DNA from: CAYHXN01 sp964360605
GTDB lineage: Bacteria; Patescibacteriota; Minisyncoccia; UBA6257; WO2-44-18
Direction of reading: 5' to 3'
NCBI GenBank assembly: GCA_964360605.1
Contig: CAYHXN010000002.1
Coordinates: 1 to 64,000, forward strand
Length of the DNA: 64,000 nucleotides
Shown here: piece by piece, positions 7,440 to 14,399 of the stretch
How the letters are laid out: each line of letters starts with the position of its first letter
Position numbering within the stretch: the first letter of the stretch is position 1
The notes under the pieces: generated by a model
The model's input: the letters and a program-made list of their open reading frames with translations, nothing else
Told to the model about the DNA's origin: nothing
Database searches by the model: none
Translations under genes and position numbers: made by a program

Positions 7440-8663
7440 ATGACATTTTTAGATTTAATAGAGTTCGTAATGGTTTATCTTGGCGGTTGGCTGATACTGG
7501 CTATTTTGGTCGGCATCACCGTCTTCTTCTTAATTAAAAAATATTACCGGATGGAGTTTGCTCTTTTGGGTGTGGTGGTGCTGGTGTCGCTGGTGCTGAT
7601 TTTCTTTGGGCCGAAAATACTTCCAAAAGCGTTTGAATACCCCCCGTTTTTGGAAACCTTCGGGCCATCGGACGGACCGGCCTTGCCGTTTAAAAGCGCG
7701 ATAACTTTCCTCAAAAATTCCTCAAAAATGGACAGGGTGAAAAACATAGCGCGTGACCCGAACGATATTCCCTCTCCAATTGAAAGAAGCTGGCCGGAGA
7801 AAGTAAAAATTAGTTTGGTTACCAAAGAAGTGATTTCGGAGATCGCGCCCGGTATTTCTCTTAACTACTGGACCTTTAACGGCACGGTTCCGGGACCATT
7901 TCTACGAGTGCGCGAGGGCGATACGGTGGAACTTACTCTTTCCAACGATCCATCCAGCGTTCATGCCCACAATATTGATTTACACGCGGTGAATGGACCG
8001 GGCGGGGGAGCGGTTTTGACGAATGTTGATCCTGGAGAAACGAAAACTTTCACTTTTCAGGCGCTTAATCCCGGATTGTATGTTTATCATTGCGCGCATC
8101 CGAATGTCGCGACGCATGATACGCACGGAATGTATGGTTTGATTTTGGTTGAGCCGGCGGGCGGGCTTTCCAAGGTTGATAAGGAATTCTACGTGATGCA
8201 GGGTGAGTTTTACACGACCGGCGCCATCGGTAAAAAAGGTTTTCAGGTTTTTGACGCGACTAAAATGCTAAACGGAAGCCCGGAATATATTGTTTTTAAC
8301 GGCAAAACTTCCGCGCTGGCGGCCAATATGAAAGCCAAAGTCGGAGATAAAGTCAGATTTTTTATCGGTAATGGCGGCGTGAATCTCAATTCTAATTTTC
8401 ATGTCATCGGCGAGATTTTTGACGTTGTTTATCCAGAAGCATCAATCGGTGGCGCTTTGTTGAAAAACGTTCAAACGACGAATGTGCCAGCCGGCGGGGC
8501 GTCAATTACCGAATTCACCTTGAACGTTCCCGGAAAATACCCGCTAGTGGATCACGCCTTAGCAAGAATAGAACGCGGCGCTTGGGGAGTACTGGAAGCC
8601 GTCGGTAAAGAAAACGCTGAAGTATTTTCCGGAATTTACGATACCCACGATCACAGCCATTAG
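7440..8663 (+). CDS. nirK: Copper-containing nitrite reductase, membrane anchored
   Basis: This 407-residue protein has two N-terminal transmembrane helices (about 12-33 and 38-58) and two cupredoxin domains. Ligands of both coppers are present: type 1 H177, C218, H226, M231 (in HNIDLH, YHCAHP, THDTHGM) and type 2 H182, H217, H372. The catalytic Asp (D180) and His (H321, in FHVIGE) are kept, and H321 to H372 are 51 residues apart as in characterised NirK. The enzyme reduces nitrite to nitric oxide outside the membrane. The double N-terminal helix is unlike soluble periplasmic NirK and suggests anchoring. The gene starts 4 nt after DUF411 and is 1 nt from the next gene, so it is part of an operon. 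NirK has been reported in at least one Parcubacteria genome (from memory). Confidence 0.93.
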   Translation: MTFLDLIEFVMVYLGGWLILAILVGITVFFLIKKYYRMEFALLGVVVLVSLVLIFFGPKILPKAFEYPPFLETFGPSDGPALPFKSAITFLKNSSKMDRVKNIARDPNDIPSPIERSWPEKVKISLVTKEVISEIAPGISLNYWTFNGTVPGPFLRVREGDTVELTLSNDPSSVHAHNIDLHAVNGPGGGAVLTNVDPGETKTFTFQALNPGLYVYHCAHPNVATHDTHGMYGLILVEPAGGLSKVDKEFYVMQGEFYTTGAIGKKGFQVFDATKMLNGSPEYIVFNGKTSALAANMKAKVGDKVRFFIGNGGVNLNSNFHVIGEIFDVVYPEASIGGALLKNVQTTNVPAGGASITEFTLNVPGKYPLVDHALARIERGAWGVLEAVGKENAEVFSGIYDTHDHSH

Positions 8664-8664
8664 C

Positions 8665-9369
8665 ATGCAATATATTTGGTTAATTTGGAGTTTGATTTTG
8701 CTGGCAATTTGGACGGTTATTTATCTTTCTTTGAAAAGCCGAGGAGCCGGAAAAGAAATGCTCAAAGTGAGTTTGTGGACTTCAATTTTGGGTCTGACCG
8801 AACCGTTGTTCGTTCCGGAGTATTGGAATCCGCCGTCGCTTTTTGATCTTGCGCAAAGAACCGGTTTTGACATTGAAAGCCTGATTTTCTCATTTGCCAT
8901 CGGCGGTATCGCGGCGATTTTGTATGAAAAGATTTTTGGCGCTAACCATCAGTCCATTCCGATAGAAGAGCGAAAAAGCGGACGGCACTGGTTTCACCCG
9001 TACGCGCTTATTTCCGCGCCCTTAATTCTTATTGCGCTTTTGATTTTCACGGAATGGAATCCCATTTATTCCAGTATTATCGCCATGGTTGCGGCCGGCA
9101 TTTTAAGTGTTTATTGCCGGTCGGATCTTGCCAAAAAAATGCTGACTGGCGCTTTTCTTTTTCTGATTTTTTATTTTCTTTCATTTTTAATGATTGATTT
9201 TCTGTCGCCGGGTTATGTGGAAAAAGTTTGGAATTTAGGCGCGCTTTCGGGGATTTTAATTTTCGGTGTGCCGTTGGAAGAACTGCTCTTTGCCGCGGCC
9301 GTCGGTTTTCTTTGGTCGGGAATTTATGAACACTTCGCCTGGCGCAGGCTGAAATCTGTTGTGGTATAA
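8665..9369 (+). CDS. Lycopene cyclase domain-like membrane protein
   Basis: Translation starts one base after the nirK stop. The 234-residue protein has about seven hydrophobic helices and two stretches typical of the CrtYc/d-type lycopene cyclase domain: an early LGLTEPLFVPEYWNPPS and a late GVPLEELLFAAAVG. No carotenoid genes are nearby, so cyclase activity is doubtful; the family may have another membrane role linked to the nirK operon, for instance as a quinol- or copper-associated partner (inference only). Confidence 0.75.
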   Translation: MQYIWLIWSLILLAIWTVIYLSLKSRGAGKEMLKVSLWTSILGLTEPLFVPEYWNPPSLFDLAQRTGFDIESLIFSFAIGGIAAILYEKIFGANHQSIPIEERKSGRHWFHPYALISAPLILIALLIFTEWNPIYSSIIAMVAAGILSVYCRSDLAKKMLTGAFLFLIFYFLSFLMIDFLSPGYVEKVWNLGALSGILIFGVPLEELLFAAAVGFLWSGIYEHFAWRRLKSVVV

Positions 9370-9370
9370 T
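9365..9370 (+). promoter_or_regulatory. -10 hexamer, predicted leaderless start of DUF2892 gene
   Basis: TATAAT lies 6 nt before ATG 9377 and overlaps the end of the preceding gene. Confidence 0.5.
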
Positions 9371-9376
9371 TAAGGC

Positions 9377-9580
9377 ATGAGACAAAATTTAGGGAAATTA
9401 GACAGAATTTTACGTTTTGCGCTAGCTTTTTGGTGGCTAGGCACTCCATGGGTCCCACAATTTGAAATTGGATGGATAAACACGGTTATTTATATTGTTG
9501 GTTGGATAGCGATTGTGGAAAGTTTTGCGGGTTGGTGCTGGCTTCATACTTTATTGGGTATAGACAATAAGAATCAATAG
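9377..9580 (+). CDS. DUF2892 family small membrane protein
   Basis: This 67-residue protein starts MRQNLGKLDRILRFALA and has a second helix ending WCWLHTLLGID, the pattern of DUF2892 (the two-helix domain also found at the end of YgaP-type rhodaneses). Such proteins often accompany sulfur- or metal-stress genes. It lies 7 nt after the lycopene-cyclase-like gene but appears to have its own promoter. Function unknown. Confidence 0.85.
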   Translation: MRQNLGKLDRILRFALAFWWLGTPWVPQFEIGWINTVIYIVGWIAIVESFAGWCWLHTLLGIDNKNQ

Positions 9581-9625
9581 TAAAGGTCCTTAAATTACGA
9601 GCTTTGCTCGGATAATTAAAAAATT

Positions 9626-9766
9626 ATGTATAACATGATGCAAATGATACAAAGCTGGGGATGGGGAATGGGCGGCGCCAGTTTTTTCTTTTGGGTGACG
9701 ACGCTGTTGGTTTGGGTGGCTTTGTTTTTATTAATCGCTTATCTTTGGAAACAAATTAAGAAATAG
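9626..9766 (+). CDS. 46-aa Met/Trp-rich single-helix membrane protein
   Basis: ATG at 9626 starts a protein with N-terminal MYNMMQMIQSWGWGMGG followed by one long helix (about residues 18-41) and a basic end (KQIKK). The Met- and Trp-rich start resembles small MMxWGWGMG membrane proteins found in copper or stress loci; Met clusters can bind Cu(I). A hairpin (cgagc-ttt-gctcg, 9598-9610) and the shared AAAGGTC leader motif (9582-9597) precede it. Confidence 0.65.
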   Translation: MYNMMQMIQSWGWGMGGASFFFWVTTLLVWVALFLLIAYLWKQIKK

Positions 9767-9772
9767 ATTTGT

Positions 9773-9778
9773 TATGAT
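9773..9778 (+). promoter_or_regulatory. -10 hexamer, predicted leaderless start
   Basis: TATGAT ends 6 nt before ATG 9785; no Shine-Dalgarno sequence. Confidence 0.45.
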
Positions 9779-9784
9779 TAAAAG

Positions 9785-10747
9785 ATGGTGATGCGCGACG
9801 CGATTTTAGATTTTGCCAAGCAGTTTGAGTTTCAGCCGAAAATTTCTGGCCGGTTGCCGGAACGGAACCGGTTTATTGTTGTCGGGATGGGCGGTTCGGC
9901 TTTGGCTTCGGATATTCTCCGAATTTGGCGACCGGAATTAGATATTAAAATCCACCGCGATTACGGCCTGCCACCAATTTCCAAAAACGATGCCAAAGAG
10001 ACGCTGGTAATTTTGAGTTCTTATTCTGGCAACACCGAAGAGGTGATTGACGCTTTTTCCGTCGCTAAAAAACAAAAACTATCCCGCGCGGTTCTTGCCG
10101 TTGGAGGAAAGCTTTTGGAGTTGGCGAAAAAGGAAAAAGTTCCTTATGTCCAAATACCGGATACGGGCATCCAGCCGCGTTTAGCTCTTGGGTATTCTTT
10201 CCTGGGTTTGTTAGCGTTGGTGGAAGACAGTCGCGGTTTACAAGAAGCGTCAAAGCTTTCATCTGTTTTAAATCCGGAAAACCTGCAAATCCTTGGGAAA
10301 GAAATAGCCGAAAAACTCAAAGGATTTTTGCCGGTTATTTATAGCTCCCGTCGCAATGGGGCAATAGCTTACAATTGGAAAATAAAATTTAATGAAACGG
10401 CTAAAATTCCAGCCTTTTCTAATGTTTTGCCGGAAGTAAACCATAATGAAATGACCGGCTTTGACGCTGAACCTTCAACGAAACATCTTGGCAATAAGAT
10501 AAAATTTATATTTCTGATGGACGAGGAAGATGGGCCGAGAATCTCCCGACGATTTGATGTTTTAAAAAAGATTTATGAAAAAGAAGGTTTCGCGGTGGAA
10601 AATTTGGAACTAAAAGGGCAGACCCGCCTGGAAAAAATTTTTAATTCCTCAATTTTAGCGGACTGGACCGCTTATCATCTGGCTTCTTATTACGGCTCTG
10701 ATCCGGAGAACGTGCCGTTAGTGGAGGAGTTTAAAAAAATGATATAA
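9785..10747 (+). CDS. Bifunctional phosphoglucose/phosphomannose isomerase family
   Basis: This 320-residue protein has two SIS (sugar isomerase) domains. The first has VVGMGGSALASDILR and LVILSSYSGNTEEVIDAF; the linker carries QPRLALGYSF; the second has PVIYSSRR and ends with a helix carrying SYYGSDPENVPLVEEFK. The NVLPEVNHNEMTGF stretch contains the catalytic Glu/His of this family. It interconverts fructose-6-phosphate with glucose-6-phosphate and/or mannose-6-phosphate in the cytoplasm. It belongs to the short archaeal/bacterial branch, not classical Pgi. Confidence 0.93.
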   Translation: MVMRDAILDFAKQFEFQPKISGRLPERNRFIVVGMGGSALASDILRIWRPELDIKIHRDYGLPPISKNDAKETLVILSSYSGNTEEVIDAFSVAKKQKLSRAVLAVGGKLLELAKKEKVPYVQIPDTGIQPRLALGYSFLGLLALVEDSRGLQEASKLSSVLNPENLQILGKEIAEKLKGFLPVIYSSRRNGAIAYNWKIKFNETAKIPAFSNVLPEVNHNEMTGFDAEPSTKHLGNKIKFIFLMDEEDGPRISRRFDVLKKIYEKEGFAVENLELKGQTRLEKIFNSSILADWTAYHLASYYGSDPENVPLVEEFKKMI

Positions 10748-10811
10748 TTAGTAAGTAGGAATTAAGGAATTAGGAAATTGAAAAGGTCGTTAAATTTATG
10801 AATTAAATTTT

Positions 10812-11015
10812 ATGGAAGAACAAACAAATCAGGGAATGGTTTGCAAATGCAGCCATCACAGTTTTATTTCTTGGTTAGTAATGCTTTTTGGCGCTATCTT
10901 TCTATTGCGCGCTTTAGATATTCTTGGATCAGGATTAGTTGATTTAGCCTGGCCAATTTTAGTCATTGTTGCCGGATTTATGAAAATGGGAAGCCGAAAG
11001 TGCAAGTGTTGCTAA
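10812..11015 (+). CDS. Small LiaF-TM-like membrane protein with Cys motifs at both ends
   Basis: This 67-residue protein has two helices (about 18-37 and 42-58) reading like the DUF5668/LiaF transmembrane unit (LFGAIFLLRALDILG, LAWPILVIVAGF). It carries CKCSHH just before helix 1 and CKCC at the C-terminus; with two helices both ends face the same side, so the five cysteines and two histidines could form one metal site. It lies in the copper island and is followed by a strong terminator. Confidence 0.75.
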   Translation: MEEQTNQGMVCKCSHHSFISWLVMLFGAIFLLRALDILGSGLVDLAWPILVIVAGFMKMGSRKCKCC

Positions 11016-11020
11016 TTTTG

Positions 11021-11054
11021 GAAAACTACCCCGATATCCGTCGGGGTAGTTTTC
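11021..11054 (+). terminator. Strong Rho-independent terminator
   Basis: 14-bp arms gaaaactaccccga/tcggggtagttttc enclose a 6-nt loop. The symmetrical A and T flanks allow it to work on both strands. Confidence 0.9.
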
Positions 11055-11066
11055 ATTAATATATGG

Positions 11067-11072
11067 TATAAT
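11067..11072 (+). promoter_or_regulatory. -10 hexamer, predicted leaderless start
   Basis: TATAAT ends 7 nt before ATG 11080, with no Shine-Dalgarno site. Confidence 0.5.
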
Positions 11073-11079
11073 AGCATCA

Positions 11080-11478
11080 ATGGAAAATCAAACAGTTCAA
11101 TCTAAAAATGGGAACGTCGTCCACTATCATGGTATGACGGTGCGCAAGCTTTTTATAACCGCCGCCGTAATTATGGTGCTATCTTTGCCGTTTTTATCGC
11201 CGCTTTTGCCGGTTCCGATTTTCATCTCTCTTCTTTCTATACTTACTATCGCGATGGTCGCCGGATTGGCTAATCCTTACCAACGTTGGGTTGGCTGGTT
11301 AACGACTTTGACTGCCTGCGGCGCTTTTCTTACTTTTGAATATCACGCCGTAATTGCTTTTTTGGAATATGGATCCAATAATCATCTTTTCTTTGTTAAT
11401 CAAATCTTGGCTTTGATTTTCTTATCAGCTTTGTATTTAAGCACTAAAACTCTTAGGGGAATGCTTTTGAAAAAATAG
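11080..11478 (+). CDS. Four-helix membrane protein of unknown function
   Basis: This 132-residue protein has a polar 22-residue start (with a VHYHGM His/Met motif) followed by about four helices (24-42, 45-63, 70-90, 103-122). No family recognised. It has its own predicted leaderless promoter and lies at the edge of the copper island; a link to copper is only positional. Confidence 0.65.
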   Translation: MENQTVQSKNGNVVHYHGMTVRKLFITAAVIMVLSLPFLSPLLPVPIFISLLSILTIAMVAGLANPYQRWVGWLTTLTACGAFLTFEYHAVIAFLEYGSNNHLFFVNQILALIFLSALYLSTKTLRGMLLKK

Positions 11479-11481
11479 AGA

Positions 11482-11510
11482 TTGACAAATTATTCAAATA
11501 GTGCTACAAT
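11482..11510 (+). promoter_or_regulatory. Sigma-70 type promoter
   Basis: TTGACA (11482-11487), 17-nt spacer and TACAAT (11505-11510) match the housekeeping consensus almost perfectly. It drives the 138-aa gene at 11572 with a leader of about 55 nt. Confidence 0.85.
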
Positions 11511-11571
11511 TACAAGCAACTAAATCATGAGATTTAGCCCGTTCTTTTAACCTTATTTTCGGAGTTTGTTT

Positions 11572-11988
11572 ATGAAGATCGTGGATGGTCGCCTAGTGGA
11601 AATCAGCGCGGAGGAACCCGTCCTCATTTTCTATGAGAGTGAAGTTCCTGACCGGCGTGATGGAAAGCCAGCGTTTTTCCTAATTCAGCACTCGGCAGAT
11701 CCGGAAAAATACTGCCTTTGTGGTACTTTTCCGGATGGAGGAAGGGTTTCTCCTCTGGCGATTCCCAAAAACGTGCCCCGTCTTTGGAGAGGGTACCGGC
11801 CGCGGGGTGTTGCGGAAAGCATGGCTCGCGCGTTGAACCAGATGGATGCCTCCGGTCTCATTGACTGGACGGCGCCGCTTATGCCGATTTGTCGGCAGGA
11901 TCTCAGTAATACCGACAATGAAGAGTTGGTTGCTCTCATTAAAGAGAAGCAATGCCTACCGACACCTCCGGAACCGGAAAGCGTTTAG
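11572..11988 (+). CDS. Unknown soluble protein, 138 aa
   Basis: ATG 11572 follows GGAG with good spacing and a consensus promoter. The protein is soluble, Pro-rich at its C-terminus and contains three to four cysteines (YCLCGTFPDGG, MPICRQD, KQC). I do not recognise a family. Its codon use looks more GC-rich than its neighbours (for example gaggaacccgtcctc). It is a single-gene transcript ending in a strong terminator. Confidence 0.65.
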   Translation: MKIVDGRLVEISAEEPVLIFYESEVPDRRDGKPAFFLIQHSADPEKYCLCGTFPDGGRVSPLAIPKNVPRLWRGYRPRGVAESMARALNQMDASGLIDWTAPLMPICRQDLSNTDNEELVALIKEKQCLPTPPEPESV

Positions 11989-12000
11989 TCAAACAAGTAA

Positions 12001-12033
12001 CCCCCAGCAGTAATGCTGGGGGACTTTTATTTT
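12001..12033 (+). terminator. Rho-independent terminator
   Basis: The stem cccccagca/tgctggggg with a GTAA loop is followed by a T-rich tract. It separates the unknown gene from metK. Confidence 0.88.
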
Positions 12034-12063
12034 AAACTTTCCAAGGGTACAATTTACTTTGAT

Positions 12064-13122
12064 ATGTATAATCCTAAAATTTATACAGTAGAAAGCGTTA
12101 CTTCCGGTCATCCAGACAAAATTTGCGACCAGATTTCTGACGCTATTTTAGATGAATGTTTAAAACAAGATCCGAAAAGCCGCGTGGCGATGGAAACCTT
12201 CGGCGCTCACGGCCTTTTAGTTTTAGGTGGCGAGCTGACTACCAATGCCAAAGTTGATTTTGAAAAAGTCGCCCGCGATGTTTATAAAGATATTGGCCAT
12301 GGCGATGAACTGAAAGTTATTACAAACATCGTCCAACAATCTCCGGATATTGCTATGGGAGTGGATACTGGCGGCGCCGGTGATCAGGGGATAATGTATG
12401 GCTATGCAACTAATGAAACATCAGAATTTTTGCCAAAAGGAATTGTTTTAGTTCATAAGCTAACTAGCGGTTTGGAACGGTTAAGGAAATCTGGAGAAAT
12501 AAAATGGCTAAAACCTGATGGCAAAGCTCAAGTGACGATGGAAGGAGATCGGGTTATTTCTGCTTTAGTTAGCGCCCAACATGATGAAAATGTTTCCCAA
12601 GAAGAAATTAAAAAAATTCTTATAGAGAAACTCATCAAACCGGTGATAGGCGATATAACTGGCGTAGAAGTTTTAGTGAATCCAACCGGCAAATTTGTCT
12701 ACGGCGGTTTTTATGCTGATACCGGACTTACCGGAAGAAAATTAATGGTAGATACTTACGGCGGAGTTTTTCCTCACGGCGGTGGTGCGTTTTCCGGTAA
12801 GGACCCGACTAAAGTGGATCGCTCCGCGGCTTACATGTGCCGCTTCGTTGCTAAAAATCTTGTGGCTTCCGGAGCCGCCAAAAAGTGTTTAGTTTCCGTG
12901 GCTTACGCAATCGGACGAGCCGAACCGACTATGGTGGAAGCAATTAACGAAAAAGGAGAAAGCTTGGCGGATTTAGTAAAAAACAAATTTGATTTCCGTC
13001 CCTCGGCAATTATTGAACGGTTGAAGTTACTTCGTCCAATTTACCGACAAACCGCAGTTTACGGGCACTTTGGGAAAGCCGGGCTTCCGTGGGAGTTACT
13101 AATTACTAATGGCACTAATTAA
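12064..13122 (+). CDS. metK: S-adenosylmethionine synthetase
   Basis: ATG 12064 is chosen over the in-frame 12013 start, which lies inside the preceding terminator. The 352-residue protein has the MetK motifs in order: SVTSGHPDKICDQISDAILD (ATP/methionine site), the signature GAGDQGIMYGYA and PHGGGAFSGKDPTKVDRSAAY (phosphate loop). It makes SAM from methionine and ATP in the cytoplasm. It is slightly shorter than the usual 380-400 residues. TACAAT at 12048-12053 places transcription start within a few bases of the ATG. A methyltransferase gene follows 42 nt downstream. Confidence 0.97.
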   Translation: MYNPKIYTVESVTSGHPDKICDQISDAILDECLKQDPKSRVAMETFGAHGLLVLGGELTTNAKVDFEKVARDVYKDIGHGDELKVITNIVQQSPDIAMGVDTGGAGDQGIMYGYATNETSEFLPKGIVLVHKLTSGLERLRKSGEIKWLKPDGKAQVTMEGDRVISALVSAQHDENVSQEEIKKILIEKLIKPVIGDITGVEVLVNPTGKFVYGGFYADTGLTGRKLMVDTYGGVFPHGGGAFSGKDPTKVDRSAAYMCRFVAKNLVASGAAKKCLVSVAYAIGRAEPTMVEAINEKGESLADLVKNKFDFRPSAIIERLKLLRPIYRQTAVYGHFGKAGLPWELLITNGTN

Positions 13123-13164
13123 GCTAATGGTTAATCTTACTATTCGTCATTGGCCTAATTAGCA

Positions 13165-13893
13165 ATGAAAAACACTTCTTGGGGCAAAGAAATTGTCTGG
13201 GGCGAATATCAAAAAGAACTTATTTTGCCTAATCTTCGGCGCCTTATGGAGCTTAAGAATAACGAGGTTGTTTTGGATCTCGGCTGCGGGGCGGGGTTTT
13301 TTGCCCGCGAGTTTGCCAAAAGCGGGTCTAAAATAATCGGAGCAGACATCTCTTTGGAGTTGATTGAACAAGCCAAACGGAATTCTCCGAAAAATATTCA
13401 GTACTATACCGCGCCGGCGCATAAGCTGGGATTTTTAAAAAACCAAAGCGTGGATAAAATCGCCATAATTTTAGCAATCCAAAATATGGAAAACGTTCAC
13501 GAAGTTTTAAAAGAATGCGGCCGTTTATTAAAAGCCAACGGCCGGATGTTTTTGGTAATGAATCATCCGGCTTTTCGGATACCCAAGCGTTCTTCGTGGG
13601 GCTGGGACATGGATAATAAAATCCAATATCGGAGGGTTGAAAGCTATTTGTCCGAATCTAAAGAAAAAATTGAGATGCACCCCGGCGAAAAACCGAGCGA
13701 GACCACGCTATCATTTCATCGCCCGCTCCAATTTTATTTTAAAGCGTTGAATAAGAACGGTTTTTCGGTTTCGCGGCTGGAGGAGTGGAACTCCCATAAG
13801 AAAAGCGAACTCGGGCCGCGTTCCAAAGCGGAAGATATTGCCCGCAAAGAAATCCCGATGTTCCTATTCTTGGAGGCAATAAAATCTAATTAA
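13165..13893 (+). CDS. SAM-dependent class I methyltransferase
   Basis: This 242-residue Rossmann-fold protein has motif I VVLDLGCGAGFFAREFA (residues about 35-51), the acidic end of strand 2 IIGADIS and the post-I/motif II region VDKIAIILAIQNMENVHEVLKE. The C-terminal part, FHRPLQFYFKALNKNGF, is typical of methyltransferases acting on small molecules such as quinones or lipids (UbiE/type 11). Substrate unknown. Its position behind metK suggests a common SAM-linked transcript. Confidence 0.88.
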   Translation: MKNTSWGKEIVWGEYQKELILPNLRRLMELKNNEVVLDLGCGAGFFAREFAKSGSKIIGADISLELIEQAKRNSPKNIQYYTAPAHKLGFLKNQSVDKIAIILAIQNMENVHEVLKECGRLLKANGRMFLVMNHPAFRIPKRSSWGWDMDNKIQYRRVESYLSESKEKIEMHPGEKPSETTLSFHRPLQFYFKALNKNGFSVSRLEEWNSHKKSELGPRSKAEDIARKEIPMFLFLEAIKSN

Positions 13894-13915
13894 ATACTTT
13901 TTGAGCAAAATAGAG

Positions 13916-14012
13916 ATCAGTTATTCCCCGAGTTGAGTATAGGGGGCCATCAGTTATTCCCCGAGCGAAGTCGGGATCAGTTATTCCCCGAGCGAAGTCG
14001 AGGGGCTACAAT
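13916..14012 (+). repeat. Three palindromic repeat units (family P1) upstream of GIY-YIG gene
   Basis: The unit atcagttattccccgag occurs at 13916, 13949 and 13976; the last two continue into cgaagtcg and the third into aggggctacaat. The core cccgagc...gtcgaggg is self-complementary. The inverted partner lies at 14283-14317, and related copies lie inside mpg (36733) and mnmA (60087). The terminal ctACAAT doubles as the -10 of the GIY-YIG gene. Confidence 0.85.
14007..14012 (+). promoter_or_regulatory. -10 hexamer supplied by the P1 repeat
   Basis: TACAAT is the end of the third repeat unit and lies 6 nt before ATG 14019, fitting the leaderless pattern of other genes here. Confidence 0.45.
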
Positions 14013-14018
14013 AACCTC

Positions 14019-14285
14019 ATGTCTTGGAAATGGTATATCTACATAGTTGAATGTAAAGATAATAGTTATTACACTGGCTTGACTTATCAACCGGATAAAA
14101 GATGGAATCAACATTCTTCAGGATTCGGTTCTAATTACACCCAAAAGCACGGGGTGAAAGCCATCGTTTATTGTGAAGAATATGAAAATTTAGATGAAGC
14201 AAGGCGGCGCGAAAAACAAATTAAGAGTTGGTCTAGAATTAAAAAAGAAAAACTTATTAAAGGCGAGTGGACTAAGTGGCAGTAA
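14019..14285 (+). CDS. Stand-alone GIY-YIG nuclease bounded by inverted repeats
   Basis: This 88-residue single-domain protein matches small GIY-YIG endonucleases (UPF0213 type): WYIYIVECKDNSYYTGLT (the GIY and YIG strands; the first Gly is not kept), the catalytic Arg in PDKRWNQH and the metal-binding Glu in EARRREKQIKSW, then a basic tail. Family members cut DNA; the biological role of the stand-alone forms is unknown. Palindromic P1 repeats flank the gene in opposite orientation, starting 6 nt before the ATG on the left and at the stop codon on the right, so gene plus repeats look like one unit. Confidence 0.9.
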   Translation: MSWKWYIYIVECKDNSYYTGLTYQPDKRWNQHSSGFGSNYTQKHGVKAIVYCEEYENLDEARRREKQIKSWSRIKKEKLIKGEWTKWQ

Positions 14286-14317
14286 TTGTAGTCCCTCGAC
14301 AAGCTCGGGAGATATTA
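14283..14317 (-). repeat. Inverted P1 repeat copy downstream of GIY-YIG gene
   Basis: The complement reads cccgagcttgtcgagggac followed by tacaatta, matching the left-hand unit in opposite orientation. It begins at the TAA stop codon of the GIY-YIG gene. Confidence 0.85.
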
Positions 14318-14344
14318 GATGAGGAATACTTATTAAACGCACCA

Positions 14345-14374
14345 TTGACAACTTTTAGTTATTAATGCTAAAAT
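14345..14374 (+). promoter_or_regulatory. Sigma-70 type promoter
   Basis: TTGACA (14345-14350), 18-nt spacer and TAAAAT (14369-14374) lie just upstream of a GGAGG site and the ATG at 14400. Confidence 0.75.
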
Positions 14375-14399
14375 ACTGCCAGCATTTTGGAGGTGAAAA

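Noticed and set aside
12001..12063. SAM riboswitch before metK
   Set aside because: Only a terminator of the previous gene and a -10 box next to the ATG fit in this space; no room for a riboswitch.
13916..13992. CRISPR array
   Set aside because: Only three units with 33- and 27-nt periods, degenerate at one end, and the core recurs elsewhere singly and inside genes; no cas genes.
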